Below are positions 49,273 to 59,865 of a stretch of DNA of 64,000 nucleotides, in pieces. The notes under the pieces were generated by a model. That model did no database searches. It saw nothing but the letters and a program-made list of their open reading frames with translations, and had not been told where the DNA came from. Source of the stretch: an uncultured Peptoniphilus sp. (lineage in GTDB: Bacteria; Bacillota; Clostridia; Tissierellales; Peptoniphilaceae); contig NZ_CAMQAY010000001.1 in NCBI RefSeq assembly GCF_946998875.1, positions 204,154-268,153 of the forward strand. Reading direction: 5' to 3'. The position numbers and the translations under genes are program-made. Within the stretch, counting starts at the first letter, position 1. The number at the start of each line of letters is the position of its first letter.

Positions 49273-52200
49273 TTGGATTTTTTAATAAATAGCGTAAAGA
49301 ATTTAAAATCTTTTAAAGAAGTAAATAATTCAATAAAAAATTCAAAGAACACTGCTGTCTTTGGCTCAGAAGAGGCGGTGCTCTCTCTTTTTGCGCCTGC
49401 CTTTAATGATCTTGGCAAAAAAGTTTGTGTTATTTCACAAAATAGGGTCACTGCAAGAAAGACTTATGAAGATATATCAAGTATTTCCAGTGCAAATTGC
49501 CTGCTCTATCCAGAAAAAGATGTCTTCTTTTACGAGAGGGATTCAAAGTCAAAGGAAAACACCAAGAAAAGACTTGAGGCAATGGCTGAAGCCTCTAGTA
49601 AAAGGGCGGATATTGTTGTTACTACCCTAAATGCCCTTACTGCAAAAATTTCTAAGAGAGAAATATTTTCAAGCTACAAGATAAATATTAAAGCTGAATC
49701 ACAAATTTCTCTTGAAGAATTGAGAGTAAAGCTAATTGAAATGGGCTACGAAAGATTTCCAAGCGTGGAAGGAGTAGGTCAATTTTCCATAAGAGGTTCC
49801 ATCATTGACATTGCAACTTATGATGCAAACTATAGAATTGAACTCTTTGACGATGAAGTGGACTCCATTAGGAGCTTTGAAATTGAAAGTCAAAGGTCCA
49901 TTGAAAGGCATGAAGAAATAAATATTTTTCCCATTGAAGATTTGATTTTAAAAAGCCAGGAGAAGAAAAAAATTGCTGAGAAAATCAAAAAAGACCTTGG
50001 TAAGACAAAATTATCTGGTAAGGAAAAAGATAGACTTAATGAAAAGTTTTTGAGATGCATTGATAGACTTGAAAACGACGAAAATATTTTAAACAAGGAC
50101 TTAATCCTTCCCTATGTTGATGAAGATGAAGTGTCATCCTTTTTAGATTACTTAGATGATTACATCTTCTTAATTGATGAGCCCACGAGGATTGTGGAAA
50201 GAGAAGAGGAACTTGCCCAACAAAATGGAGAGAAGTTTGCCATTTTAATTGAAAATGGAGAAGTGACAAAGGCTCACGAAAAAACTTTTTACTCCTACAA
50301 AGATCTTGTAGACAAGTTAAATGAAGAGAGCCTTATAACTTTTAACGCCCTCCTAAAGCCACCTAAGTCCTTTAAGCCAAAGGACATTGTAAACATAAAG
50401 GTTAAGAGCGTGACAAATTATATGTCCAAGATAAAACTCTTCAAAGAGGACTTGGACTACTATGGAAAAAATGATTTTAAGGTAATTCTTCTTGGTGCCA
50501 CAGAAAAAAGAGCCAAGAGGCTTTTTGACCACCTAGTAGAGCTTGGTTATTCGCCAGAACTTGCCAAGGACTTTGGCAGCTTTAAAGAATATGCCAATTT
50601 AATTGTAACCACAGGAGCCTTAAATGATGGCATAGAGTTTACTGATTCAAGAACAGTCTTTATAAATTATTCTGAAATCTACGGCTCTTTTTCCAAGAAG
50701 AAAAAAAATAAGCCTGCTAAGAAAAAATCCTTAAACTTTGAAGATTTGGCTATTGGCGACTTTGTAGTCCACGAGGCACATGGCGTTGGCAAGTATGTGG
50801 GTACAACAAGGCTTGCCGTCTCTGGCATCCAGAGGGACTACATTGTCATTGAATATGGCGGCGAGGACAAATTATTTCTTCCAATTGAATCTCTTGACTC
50901 AATTTATAAGTATGTGCAAGAGGGCAAGAGAGAGCCAAAGGTAAATAAATTAAATTCCCTTGATTGGAAAAAGAAAAAGGCTCACGCTAAAAAATCCATT
51001 GACGACATGGCTGATGAGCTGATAAAACTTTATGCCACTCGTGAAAACACCAAGGGCTATGCCTTTAGCAAGGATTCTCAGTATCAAAGGGAGTTTGAAG
51101 ACGCCTTTATCTACGAAGAGACAAGTGGTCAGCTAACTTCTTCTGAAGAGATAAAAGAGGATATGGAAAAGCCTCTTCCCATGGATAGACTTCTCTGTGC
51201 CGATGTTGGTTATGGCAAGACTGAAGTTGCCCTTCGCGCTGCCTTTAAGGCAATCCTTGATGGCAAACAAGTGGCACTACTTGTTCCAACGACAATCCTT
51301 GCCCAACAACACTACAACACAATTAAGGAGAGATTTAAAAATTTCCCAGTGGGCGTTGGACTTTTGTCCAGATTTAGAAGTAAGAAGGACCAAAAAGCAG
51401 ATCTTGAAGGACTTAAAGATGGAAATATCGACATCATAGTTGGCACTCACAGACTTCTTTCAAAGGATGTTCACTTTAAAGACTTGGGACTTTTAATAAT
51501 AGATGAAGAGCAGAGGTTTGGAGTGCGCCACAAGGAAAAACTTAGGATGTTAAAGGAAAATGTAGACACCTTGACTTTAACAGCCACGCCAATACCAAGG
51601 ACCCTACAAATGTCCATGATTGGCATAAGGGACATGTCTGTAATTGACGAGCCACCTGAGGAGAGATTTCCAGTTGAGACTTATGTCTTGGAGTATAACA
51701 ATTTAATGGTTCGCGAGGCAATTTTAAAGGAAATCGAAAGAGGGGGACAAGTTTACTTTTTATACAACAAGGTTGCCAATATGGAAAATAAACTTTTGGA
51801 ACTTAGAAAACTTGTGCCAGAGGCGACTTTTGCCATGGCAAATGGTCAGATGAGTGAAAAAGCCTTGGAAGACACAATGATTGATTTTATAGAGGGAAAT
51901 ATTGATGTCTTAGTTTGCTCCACAATTATTGAGACGGGCATGGATGTTCCCAATGCCAATACAATGATTATTACCGATTCAAATCGCCTTGGACTTTCAC
52001 AACTTTACCAGCTTAGAGGTAGAATTGGCAGGTCATCAAGAATTGCCTACGCCTATTTCACCTACGACAGGTCAACTTCTATATCAGAAGTTGCACAAAA
52101 GAGGCTTAAAGCTATAAAGGAATTTACAGAGTTTGGGTCTGGTCACAAAATTGCAGAGAGAGACCTTGAGATAAGAGGGTCTGGCTCAATTTTAGGCTCA

Positions 52201-52752
52201 AGACAGTCAGGTCATATTGAAAAAATTGGCTACGACCTTTACATGAAGTATCTTAAAGATGCAATTATGAAGTTAAAGGGTCTTGAAGTGGAAGAAAAAG
52301 TTGACACTACAATTGATCTTAAGCTTGATTCCTTTATACCAAAAGAATACATTGAAGACGACAAGACAAGGCTTGAAATTTACAAAAAGATTTCTGTCAT
52401 CGACACTGAAGAGGCTTACTCAGACTTAGTAGAAGAATTAATCGACAGATTTTCTGACTTCCCTGATGAAGTTTCAAACTTAATGGACATTGCACTATTA
52501 AAGAACAAGGCTCAAAAGGCAAATGTAAAATCCATTACAGAGAGAAAGGGCGAGTACAGGATAAAAGTGGAAGGGGAAGTTTCCCTTGAAGCCATAATGG
52601 AAATGAATAGTGAATTTGAAAATATTTCCTATTCCATGGGCGATGAAAATGAAATTGTCTTAAATAAATTAAAATATCCATTAGATGAACTTAAAAAACT
52701 TGTGACAATTTTGTATTTACACAAAAAGGACACAAAAACATCTAAAAAGTAG
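49273..52752 (+). CDS. mfd: Transcription-repair coupling factor
   Basis: 1159 aa. UvrB-homology region at the N-terminus (FPSVEGVGQFSIRGSIID), the RNA-polymerase-interacting domain (IGDFVVHEAHGVGKYVG, near 495), then the SF2 translocase with Walker A ADVGYGKTEVALRA, DEEQRFGVRHKEKL, and QLRGRIGRS. A C-terminal TRCF domain follows. It removes RNA polymerase stalled at lesions and recruits UvrA. TTG start with GAGGTGAA upstream. Confidence 0.97.
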   Translation: MDFLINSVKNLKSFKEVNNSIKNSKNTAVFGSEEAVLSLFAPAFNDLGKKVCVISQNRVTARKTYEDISSISSANCLLYPEKDVFFYERDSKSKENTKKRLEAMAEASSKRADIVVTTLNALTAKISKREIFSSYKINIKAESQISLEELRVKLIEMGYERFPSVEGVGQFSIRGSIIDIATYDANYRIELFDDEVDSIRSFEIESQRSIERHEEINIFPIEDLILKSQEKKKIAEKIKKDLGKTKLSGKEKDRLNEKFLRCIDRLENDENILNKDLILPYVDEDEVSSFLDYLDDYIFLIDEPTRIVEREEELAQQNGEKFAILIENGEVTKAHEKTFYSYKDLVDKLNEESLITFNALLKPPKSFKPKDIVNIKVKSVTNYMSKIKLFKEDLDYYGKNDFKVILLGATEKRAKRLFDHLVELGYSPELAKDFGSFKEYANLIVTTGALNDGIEFTDSRTVFINYSEIYGSFSKKKKNKPAKKKSLNFEDLAIGDFVVHEAHGVGKYVGTTRLAVSGIQRDYIVIEYGGEDKLFLPIESLDSIYKYVQEGKREPKVNKLNSLDWKKKKAHAKKSIDDMADELIKLYATRENTKGYAFSKDSQYQREFEDAFIYEETSGQLTSSEEIKEDMEKPLPMDRLLCADVGYGKTEVALRAAFKAILDGKQVALLVPTTILAQQHYNTIKERFKNFPVGVGLLSRFRSKKDQKADLEGLKDGNIDIIVGTHRLLSKDVHFKDLGLLIIDEEQRFGVRHKEKLRMLKENVDTLTLTATPIPRTLQMSMIGIRDMSVIDEPPEERFPVETYVLEYNNLMVREAILKEIERGGQVYFLYNKVANMENKLLELRKLVPEATFAMANGQMSEKALEDTMIDFIEGNIDVLVCSTIIETGMDVPNANTMIITDSNRLGLSQLYQLRGRIGRSSRIAYAYFTYDRSTSISEVAQKRLKAIKEFTEFGSGHKIAERDLEIRGSGSILGSRQSGHIEKIGYDLYMKYLKDAIMKLKGLEVEEKVDTTIDLKLDSFIPKEYIEDDKTRLEIYKKISVIDTEEAYSDLVEELIDRFSDFPDEVSNLMDIALLKNKAQKANVKSITERKGEYRIKVEGEVSLEAIMEMNSEFENISYSMGDENEIVLNKLKYPLDELKKLVTILYLHKKDTKTSKK

Positions 52753-52797
52753 TGTATAATAAGGTTATTAATTAAAAATATGAATAAGGAGAAAGAT

Positions 52798-53883
52798 ATG
52801 AACTTTAAAAAATTTAGTAAATTAGCAGTAGCTATTGCCCTAGCTGGCACATTAGTTGCTTGTAGCGGAAAAAAAGAAGGAGTAGCAGCAACAGTTGGTG
52901 GAGTTGATATTCCAATGGAAGATTACTACAAATCTTATGCAGCAAGAGTTAACCAACTTACATCAATGTATGGTGAAGATGTTCTTAAAAACAAACAAGA
53001 TGGAAAGAAATCTACTGACGAACTTTTAAGAGAACAAGCCATCACTGACTTAACTACTACTGAAGCTTTAAAACAAGATGCAGCAAAATCAAAAATCGAA
53101 GTTAGCGACGACGAAGTTAACAAGAAAATCGACGAAATCAAGGCACAACTTGGTGGAGAAGAAGCCTTTAAAAATTTCTTAAAACAAAATGGACTTCCAG
53201 AAGATTATGTTTTTGAAAACATGAAAAACCAAATGTTAGTTGGAAAGTGGACTCAAGCAAAAACTAAGGAACTAGAGCCAACTGATGAAGAAGTTAAAAA
53301 ATATTATGAAGACAACAAAGATAAGTACTACAAGGCTAAGGCATCTCACATTTTAGTTGACGATTTAAAGGAAGCTAATGTTCTTAGAAAACAAATCCTA
53401 AAGGGAGAAGATTTTGCTAAAGTTGCAAAGGAAAATTCAAAGGACACTGGTTCTGCTAAAAACGGTGGATCTCTTGGAGAATTTACAAATGGTCAAATGG
53501 TACAAGCCTTTGACGAACAAATTGCAAAGATGAAGGCAGGAGACATCTCTGAACCTATTCAAACTCAATTTGGTTACCATGTAATTAAACTTGATGAAAA
53601 AAATCCTCGTGAATTTGAGGAAGTTAAGGGAGAAATAAAACAAACTCTTCAACAAGAAAAATTCAAAGAATACATTGACAAGGTTAAAAAAGATGCAAAA
53701 ATTAAAACTTATGTCAATACTTCAAAAGAAGTTGAACTTCCAGATGAATTTAAAAACTTTGGTAAAGTAGAAAAAGAAGGTTCTGCTAAGACTGAAAAGG
53801 CAGCAAAAGAAAATGCTAAGGCTGCAAACAAAACTGCAGAAGCAGCAAAAGAAAATGCTAAAACTGAAAATAAGGCAAAATAA
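52798..53883 (+). CDS. PrsA-like lipoprotein foldase (peptidyl-prolyl isomerase)
   Basis: 361 aa. Lipoprotein signal with lipobox LVAC near residue 20, a SurA-like N-terminal chaperone region, and a parvulin domain (ASHILVDDLKEA, GGSLGEFTNGQMVQAFDEQI, IQTQFGYHVIKL). It folds exported proteins outside the membrane. The tail is a low-complexity Ala/Lys/Glu stretch (AAKENAKAANKTAEAAKEN). The ATG at 52798 follows AAGGAGA; an ATG 18 bases earlier precedes that site. Strong codon bias suggests high expression. Confidence 0.93.
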   Translation: MNFKKFSKLAVAIALAGTLVACSGKKEGVAATVGGVDIPMEDYYKSYAARVNQLTSMYGEDVLKNKQDGKKSTDELLREQAITDLTTTEALKQDAAKSKIEVSDDEVNKKIDEIKAQLGGEEAFKNFLKQNGLPEDYVFENMKNQMLVGKWTQAKTKELEPTDEEVKKYYEDNKDKYYKAKASHILVDDLKEANVLRKQILKGEDFAKVAKENSKDTGSAKNGGSLGEFTNGQMVQAFDEQIAKMKAGDISEPIQTQFGYHVIKLDEKNPREFEEVKGEIKQTLQQEKFKEYIDKVKKDAKIKTYVNTSKEVELPDEFKNFGKVEKEGSAKTEKAAKENAKAANKTAEAAKENAKTENKAK

Positions 53884-53917
53884 TTATTGAAAAATTTAAA
53901 ATTTTAATTTATAATTT

Positions 53918-53964
53918 AAAACCTGTGCTGAAACAATGTAAAAATTATTTCAGCCAGGTTTTTT
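53918..53964 (+). terminator. prsA terminator
   Basis: Stem AAAACCTG and GCTGAAA pairs with TTTCAGC and CAGGTTTT (53918-53933 with 53948-53962), followed by T. Confidence 0.88.
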
Positions 53965-54033
53965 CTTTTGTAAATTTAAAATTTATTAAAATTTATATAA
54001 AAATGCTAAAGATAAAAAAATTATTTTTAAATC

Positions 54034-54042
54034 TGTTATAAT
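54034..54042 (+). promoter_or_regulatory. Extended -10 promoter of whiA
   Basis: TGTTATAAT (TG-n-TATAAT), 33 bases before the ATG; no clear -35. Confidence 0.5.
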
Positions 54043-54075
54043 AAAGTAAAAGGATTTCAGTAGCGAGGTGAAGTC

Positions 54076-55011
54076 ATGAGCTTTTCATCTGAAGTTAAGG
54101 ATGAGGTTGCAAAGATAAAAGTTGATAGTTATGAAATAATTCTATCTGAACTTGCAGGCATAACTCCCATGTGCGGAGTTTTAAATTTTAAAAACAACAA
54201 AATTTCCATGGAATATATAACAGAAAATGCGTCAGTAGCGCGAAGAGTCTTTACTTTTTTGAGAAGGTCCTTTGGATTTGTAGTGGAAGTTAAAAATGCA
54301 AAGTCCACTCAACTTAAAAAAAATGTATTTATTATCTATATATCTCAAGATGAGTCTTGCAGGTTGTTACTAGATGAGTTAAAATATATAAAGGGTGCAA
54401 GCGTATTTATGATTAATTATGCGCCCACTGATCTCATAAAAACTGTGAATGAGAAAAAGGCCTACATCCGCGGTGCCTTTATGGGTTCAGGCTCCATTAC
54501 AAATCCAGAAAAAGGATATCATTTGGAATTTGTCTCTGAAAACGAATCCAACGCAAACTTTTTAATGGATGTAATTAATGATTTTGGATTTAATTCTAAA
54601 ATAATTATGAGAAAGGAAAAATACATAGTCTACATTAAGGACTCGGAAAAAATTTCAGATTTTCTATCTCTCATTGGAGCTTATAATTCTGTTTTAAAGT
54701 ACGAAAACATAAGAGTTATAAAAGATATGAGAAATAATGTCAACAGAATTGTAAATTGTGAGACTGCAAACTTAAATAAAACTGTGAAGTCCTCCTATGA
54801 CCAAGTTGAAGACATTAAAATAATCGATAGAGAGATTGGTTTAGATAATTTAGATGAGGAGCTTAAAGCTATTGCAATTTTAAGACTTAACAACAGGTCA
54901 ATGAGCTTAAATGATATTGCAAATTCGCTAGAACCCAAAATCTCAAAGTCCACTGTTAATTATAGATTTAAAAAAATTAGAAAAATTGCTAACAAGTTGA
55001 GGGGTGTATGA
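54076..55011 (+). CDS. whiA: WhiA-family DNA-binding regulator
   Basis: 311 aa. Degenerate LAGLIDADG homing-endonuclease-like domain (KKAYIRGAFMGSGSITNPEKGYHLEF, about 132-160), then a C-terminal helix-turn-helix (NNRSMSLNDIANSLEPKISKSTVNYRF). WhiA binds DNA and affects division and chromosome segregation in Firmicutes. The usual upstream partners rapZ and yvcK are not here. HPr follows at once. Confidence 0.95.
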   Translation: MSFSSEVKDEVAKIKVDSYEIILSELAGITPMCGVLNFKNNKISMEYITENASVARRVFTFLRRSFGFVVEVKNAKSTQLKKNVFIIYISQDESCRLLLDELKYIKGASVFMINYAPTDLIKTVNEKKAYIRGAFMGSGSITNPEKGYHLEFVSENESNANFLMDVINDFGFNSKIIMRKEKYIVYIKDSEKISDFLSLIGAYNSVLKYENIRVIKDMRNNVNRIVNCETANLNKTVKSSYDQVEDIKIIDREIGLDNLDEELKAIAILRLNNRSMSLNDIANSLEPKISKSTVNYRFKKIRKIANKLRGV

Positions 55012-55012
55012 A

Positions 55013-55279
55013 ATGACAAATAAAAAAGTTGTACTTAATAATAATGACGGGCTTCACGCTAGAGCTGCTGCACTTTTTGTTAGAGAGGCAAATAAGTTTG
55101 CATCTGACATAAATTTAGAGGCACATGGCGATAAGGTTAATGGAAAGAGTATCATTGGCATCATGTCTCTAGGTGCTTTTTCAGGAGAAGAAATTGTCAT
55201 TGAAGCTGAAGGTGCAGACGAAGAAGAAGCAGTTGAGAGATTAGCTCACATTGTTGAAAAAGAATTTATAAATCTTTAA
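55013..55279 (+). CDS. HPr-family phosphocarrier protein
   Basis: 88 aa. The active His is in DGLHARAAALF near residue 15 and the regulatory Ser in NGKSIIGIMSLGA near residue 45. Next to whiA in Bacillus lies crh, which has Gln instead of His; this protein has His, so it can act as a PTS carrier. The Pro of the usual HARPA is Ala here. I use the ATG at 55013 with GAGGGG upstream; a GTG nine bases earlier overlaps whiA. Confidence 0.92.
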   Translation: MTNKKVVLNNNDGLHARAAALFVREANKFASDINLEAHGDKVNGKSIIGIMSLGAFSGEEIVIEAEGADEEEAVERLAHIVEKEFINL

Positions 55280-55296
55280 TAAATATTTTACTTTTT

Positions 55297-55325
55297 AGAG
55301 TTTTGCTTTGTCGAAACTCTTTTTT
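55297..55325 (+). terminator. Terminator of whiA-HPr
   Basis: Stem AGAGTTT / AAACTCT (55297-55303 with 55314-55320), then T5. Confidence 0.85.
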
Positions 55326-55471
55326 CATCTCCTTTTATTTGTTTCATGGCTTTGATAAAATATAGGAAGGATTAAATATGCCTTTAAGTTTAAAATTTTC
55401 TAAATAAATTTAAAGGATGAAGAATTAAAAATTAAGGACGATTTTTTAAGAATAGATTAAAGGATGATTCT

Positions 55472-58400
55472 ATGAATAAATTTGTGCATTTGCACCTTCA
55501 CAGCGAATACTCCCTATTAGATGGGTCAACGAGAATAAATCTTTTGCCAAAGCGCGTTAAAGAGCTTGGCATGGATGCAGTGGCTTTAACTGATCACGGC
55601 AATATGTATGGTGCCATTGCCTTTTATAAGGCCTGCAAGGATGAGGGCATTAAACCAATTTTGGGCTGCGAAGTTTATGTCTCTGAAAAGGACATGACTA
55701 TAAAAGACAAGACCAACAAGAGGTTTCACTTAATACTTTTGGCAGAGAACAATGAAGGCTTCAAAAATATTATGAAAATTGTCTCTCTGGGTTTTGTTGA
55801 TGGATATTATTACAAGCCTAGAGTTGACAAGGAAGTTTTAAAAAAATATGCCAAGGGAGTAATTGCCACATCAGCTTGTCTTGGCGGCGAAGTGCAAAGA
55901 CTTATTTTAGATAGAGATTTAGAGGCTGCAAGAGCTGCTGCCAATGAATACAGAGAAATCTTTGGTGAAAATAATTTTTTCTTGGAACTTCAAGACCATG
56001 GCATGCCAGAGCAAGCTCGAGTAAATCGCGAACTTGTAAAAATTTCTCATGAATTAAATTTTCCACTTACTGTATCAAATGATGTTCACTACTTAAATAA
56101 AGAGGATGCCAAGAGTCACGATATTCTTCTCTGCATTCAAACGGGAAAGACAATTAACGAAGAAAATAGAATGAAGTTTCCATCAGATGAATTTTATTTG
56201 AAATCACCTGATGAAATGGCAGCACTTTTCCCAGAAAACAAAGATGCCCTTGAAAACACAGTAAAAATCGCCAAGAGATGTAATGTTGAAATAAAATTTC
56301 ACGAACAACATCTGCCTGAATTTGCTGTGCCAGAGGGCTACACTCACGAAGACTATTTAAAAAAACTTGCTCTTGATGGAATGTATGCTCGCTACGAAAA
56401 TGTTACTGATGAGATAAAAGAAAGATTTGATTTTGAATTTAATACCATAAAAAATATGGGCTTCGTGGATTATTTTTTAATAGTTTGGGACTTTATTAGG
56501 TACGCCAGAAAACACGAAATTCAAGTTGGACCGGGAAGAGGTTCAGCAGCAGGCAGCCTTATTTCATTTTGCCTGGGCATAACAGATGTTGACCCGCTGA
56601 AGTTTGACCTCCTCTTCGAAAGATTTTTAAATCCAGAGAGAGTTTCCATGCCGGATATTGACATCGACTTCTGCTATGAAAGGCGTGAAGAAGTTATTGA
56701 ATATGTAAATAGAAAGTACGGCGATTCCCATGTTGCTCAAATCGTAACCTTTGGAACAATGGCGGCAAGAAATGCCCTAAGAGATGTGGGTCGTGCTCTT
56801 GACATGTCCTATGCCAAGGTGGACTACATTGCCAAGCAAGTGCCACAGGCTATCAACATGACCCTTGAAAAGGCTCTGGAAATTTCTGAAACCTTTAAGG
56901 AAATTTATGACTCTGAAGAGGACTCAAGATTTTTAATAGACATGGCATTAAAGCTTGAGGGACTTCCAAGACACACATCAACTCACGCAGCTGGCGTCGT
57001 CATTTCAAAGGACGAGCTGACAGAATATGTGCCCCTAACTCGTAACGACAAAATTATTGCAACTCAGTTTAATATGATTGAGCTTGAAGAGCTTGGTCTT
57101 TTAAAGATGGACTTCTTGGGACTTAGAACACTTACTGTCATTCGAGACGCAATAAATTTAATAAGAGAAAATGAGGGAAAGACAATTTCCTTTGAAAAAT
57201 TTGATTACAACGACCCCGATGTATTAAAGATGTTTGCAAAATCAGAAACTCTTGGCGTCTTTCAATTTGAATCCTCTGGCATGAGAGCCTTCCTTAAGGA
57301 ATTAAAGCCTGACGAATTTTCAGACTTAGTTGCAGCCAATGCCCTCTTTAGGCCGGGACCAATGAAGCAAATTCCAAAATTTGTGTCATCAAAGCATGAC
57401 AAGAGCAAAATTTCTTACCTTCATCCAAAGCTTGAGCCAATCCTAAAATCCACCTACGGTTGTATCGTTTACCAAGAACAGGTAATGCAAATTGTTCAAC
57501 AAATTGGCGGCTACTCTCTAGGAAGAGCCGACATAGTAAGGCGTGCAATTTCCAAGAAAAAGATGAAGGTCATGGAAGAGGAAAGAAAGAACTTTATCTA
57601 CGGCAACGAAAAAGAAGGAGTTTGCGGTGCCATTGCCAATGGAGTTGACGAAAAGGCTGCCAACGAAATTTATGATTTGATTATAGACTTTGCCGACTAC
57701 GCCTTTAACAAGTCTCACTCCGTTGCCTATTCAGTAGTTGCCTATAGGACTGCTTGGCTAAAATATTATTATCCAAGAGAATTTATGGCGGCACAAATTT
57801 CAACTTACACCAATGACATCAAGCAAGTAAGTCTCTATATCGAAGAGATAAAGAGATTGGGCATAGAAATTTTGCCACCTAATATAAATTATTCTTTTAA
57901 AAATTTTACTGTTGAAGATAATAAAATTCGCTTTGGACTAAAGGCAGTTAAAAATGTTGGCGACAACTTAATTGATTTAATTGTTAAAGGAAGGGAAAAG
58001 GGCGAATATAAATCCTTAAAGGACTTTGTCGATAGAATCAATGCCATAGATAAGTCTGTCTTAAATAAGAGGGCGGTTGAGTCCCTAATAAGGTGTGGAG
58101 CCATGGATGATTTTGAGGGTAACAGGGCACAGTACCTTGCCATTTATGAATCAGTCCTTTCATCTTCATCTAACACTGCAAAGAGCAATGTCTTGGGACA
58201 ATTTTCTCTCTTTGAAGAGGCAACCTTTCACGAAGATTTGCCTGTCTTAAAAGACTTTAGGCAAAAGGACAAGCTTGACATGGAAAAGGAAGTCATTGGC
58301 ATGTACATCTCTGGCCATCCCCTTGACCCCTATAGAGAAATAATTGAGAAGTCCACAAATATTAATACCAACCAAATTTTTGAGAAGTATAGAGAAAATC

Positions 58401-58897
58401 TTTTGAGGACTAGCAAGGTAAAAGTTGGCGGAATTTTAAAGTCTAAAAAAACTATGATTACAAAAAACAACAAGATGATGGCTTTTGCAGCCCTAGAGGA
58501 CCTCTTTGGCACCATTGAACTTGTAATATTTCCCAATGTCTTTTCAAGGTACAAGGACTTAATTGAAGACGAAAATGTGGTCTTCGTTGAAGGACACTTT
58601 CAAGAGTCAGAAGTTGAGGAGCCAAAAATTTTAGTTGATGCCCTATCTAGGATTAAGATGCCTACAAAAAACAAGTTATACATTTCCATTGACTCCATGA
58701 AAAATGAAAGGCTTGGAGAAATGAAAAATATTTTAAGAGAATATGAAGGCAGCACTCCCGTAGTATTTTTTGAAGAAGAGACGAGAAGGGCATATGGAAC
58801 AGAATCAAACTTGTGGATTGATGCTACATCCTTTACAGAGATACAAGATAAATTGGCAGTCTTTACTAAGAGTAGAGAAAAAATTATTTTAAAGTAG
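55472..58897 (+). CDS. dnaE: DNA polymerase III alpha subunit (DnaE)
   Basis: 1141 aa. PHP domain at the N-terminus (HLHLHSEYSLLDGSTR), polymerase core with QVGPGRGSAAGSLISF and PDIDIDFCYERR (catalytic Asp residues, near 400), a helix-hairpin-helix region, and a C-terminal OB fold (KVKVGGILKSKKTMITKN). In Gram-positives DnaE extends primers on the lagging strand beside PolC. pfkA and pyk follow closely, a common order. Confidence 0.97.
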   Translation: MNKFVHLHLHSEYSLLDGSTRINLLPKRVKELGMDAVALTDHGNMYGAIAFYKACKDEGIKPILGCEVYVSEKDMTIKDKTNKRFHLILLAENNEGFKNIMKIVSLGFVDGYYYKPRVDKEVLKKYAKGVIATSACLGGEVQRLILDRDLEAARAAANEYREIFGENNFFLELQDHGMPEQARVNRELVKISHELNFPLTVSNDVHYLNKEDAKSHDILLCIQTGKTINEENRMKFPSDEFYLKSPDEMAALFPENKDALENTVKIAKRCNVEIKFHEQHLPEFAVPEGYTHEDYLKKLALDGMYARYENVTDEIKERFDFEFNTIKNMGFVDYFLIVWDFIRYARKHEIQVGPGRGSAAGSLISFCLGITDVDPLKFDLLFERFLNPERVSMPDIDIDFCYERREEVIEYVNRKYGDSHVAQIVTFGTMAARNALRDVGRALDMSYAKVDYIAKQVPQAINMTLEKALEISETFKEIYDSEEDSRFLIDMALKLEGLPRHTSTHAAGVVISKDELTEYVPLTRNDKIIATQFNMIELEELGLLKMDFLGLRTLTVIRDAINLIRENEGKTISFEKFDYNDPDVLKMFAKSETLGVFQFESSGMRAFLKELKPDEFSDLVAANALFRPGPMKQIPKFVSSKHDKSKISYLHPKLEPILKSTYGCIVYQEQVMQIVQQIGGYSLGRADIVRRAISKKKMKVMEEERKNFIYGNEKEGVCGAIANGVDEKAANEIYDLIIDFADYAFNKSHSVAYSVVAYRTAWLKYYYPREFMAAQISTYTNDIKQVSLYIEEIKRLGIEILPPNINYSFKNFTVEDNKIRFGLKAVKNVGDNLIDLIVKGREKGEYKSLKDFVDRINAIDKSVLNKRAVESLIRCGAMDDFEGNRAQYLAIYESVLSSSSNTAKSNVLGQFSLFEEATFHEDLPVLKDFRQKDKLDMEKEVIGMYISGHPLDPYREIIEKSTNINTNQIFEKYRENLLRTSKVKVGGILKSKKTMITKNNKMMAFAALEDLFGTIELVIFPNVFSRYKDLIEDENVVFVEGHFQESEVEEPKILVDALSRIKMPTKNKLYISIDSMKNERLGEMKNILREYEGSTPVVFFEEETRRAYGTESNLWIDATSFTEIQDKLAVFTKSREKIILK

Positions 58898-58903
58898 GTG
58901 CGT

Positions 58904-59857
58904 ATGAGAATTGCAATTTTAACAAGTGGCGGCGATGCTCCAGGCATGAATGCCGCAATAAGAGCAGTGACTAGGACTTCAATATACGAAGGAATAGAAG
59001 TTTTTGGCATAAGCGGAGGCTATGAAGGCTTAATCGATGCCAAGTTTGAAAAATTAATTCAGTCATCAGTTGCCGACATCATTCAAAGAGGCGGAACAAT
59101 TTTATCCACTTCAAGGTCGGAAAGATTTATGACAGAAGAGGGACTAGAAAAGGCAATAAATTCCCTTAAAATTTTTGAAATAGATGTCTTAATTGTCCTT
59201 GGAGGCGACGGAAGCCTTCGTGGGGCAAAAATGTTGAGAGACCGCGGCATAAATGTCATTGGCATTCCCTGCTCCATTGACAACGACCTTGCCTACACAG
59301 ATTTTACCATAGGATTTATGACGGCAGTGGAAACTGTAACTGAAGCAGTGAGCCACATTAGGGACACAACAGAGGCACATGGTCGTGCCAATGTCGTTGA
59401 AGTAATGGGCAGAGACTGCGGCGACATTGCCCTTTATTCTGGAGTTTCTTCTGGAGCAGAGTCAATAATTGTTCCAGAAATTCCCATGGACATAAATGAA
59501 ATTGCAGAGAAGGCAATTATGGGCAAGAACAGGGGCAAAAAGCATCACATAATTTTAATGGCTGAGGGCTGTGGCTCTGCCTTTGACTTTGCAGAAAAAT
59601 TTCAAAAGCTTACAGGCATAGACACAAGAGTAACTGTCCTTGGCTACATCCAAAGGGGAGGAGCCCCAAGCATCTTCGACAGAATTTTGGCATCAGAGCT
59701 CGGTTACTTGGCAGTAAAAGAAGCTAAGGCTTTTAAGTCTCTTGCCCTTGGCTTTAAAGATGGCAAGGCAATATCCATGGACTTTGACGAAATTTTTAAG
59801 ATTAAAAAAGTTTTTAGACAAGATCTTTTAGACATACTAAAAACTGTTTCAATATGA
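58904..59857 (+). CDS. pfkA: ATP-dependent 6-phosphofructokinase
   Basis: 317 aa. LTSGGDAPGMNAAIRA at 6-21, LGGDGSLRGAKML near 103 (the Gly-Gly-Asp-Gly indicates ATP use) and CSIDNDLAYTDFTIGF near 125 with the catalytic Asp. It makes fructose-1,6-bisphosphate. A GTG six bases upstream is possible, but the ATG at 58904 fits the family start. It is 8 bases before pyk. Confidence 0.96.
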   Translation: MRIAILTSGGDAPGMNAAIRAVTRTSIYEGIEVFGISGGYEGLIDAKFEKLIQSSVADIIQRGGTILSTSRSERFMTEEGLEKAINSLKIFEIDVLIVLGGDGSLRGAKMLRDRGINVIGIPCSIDNDLAYTDFTIGFMTAVETVTEAVSHIRDTTEAHGRANVVEVMGRDCGDIALYSGVSSGAESIIVPEIPMDINEIAEKAIMGKNRGKKHHIILMAEGCGSAFDFAEKFQKLTGIDTRVTVLGYIQRGGAPSIFDRILASELGYLAVKEAKAFKSLALGFKDGKAISMDFDEIFKIKKVFRQDLLDILKTVSI

Positions 59858-59865
59858 GGTGATTT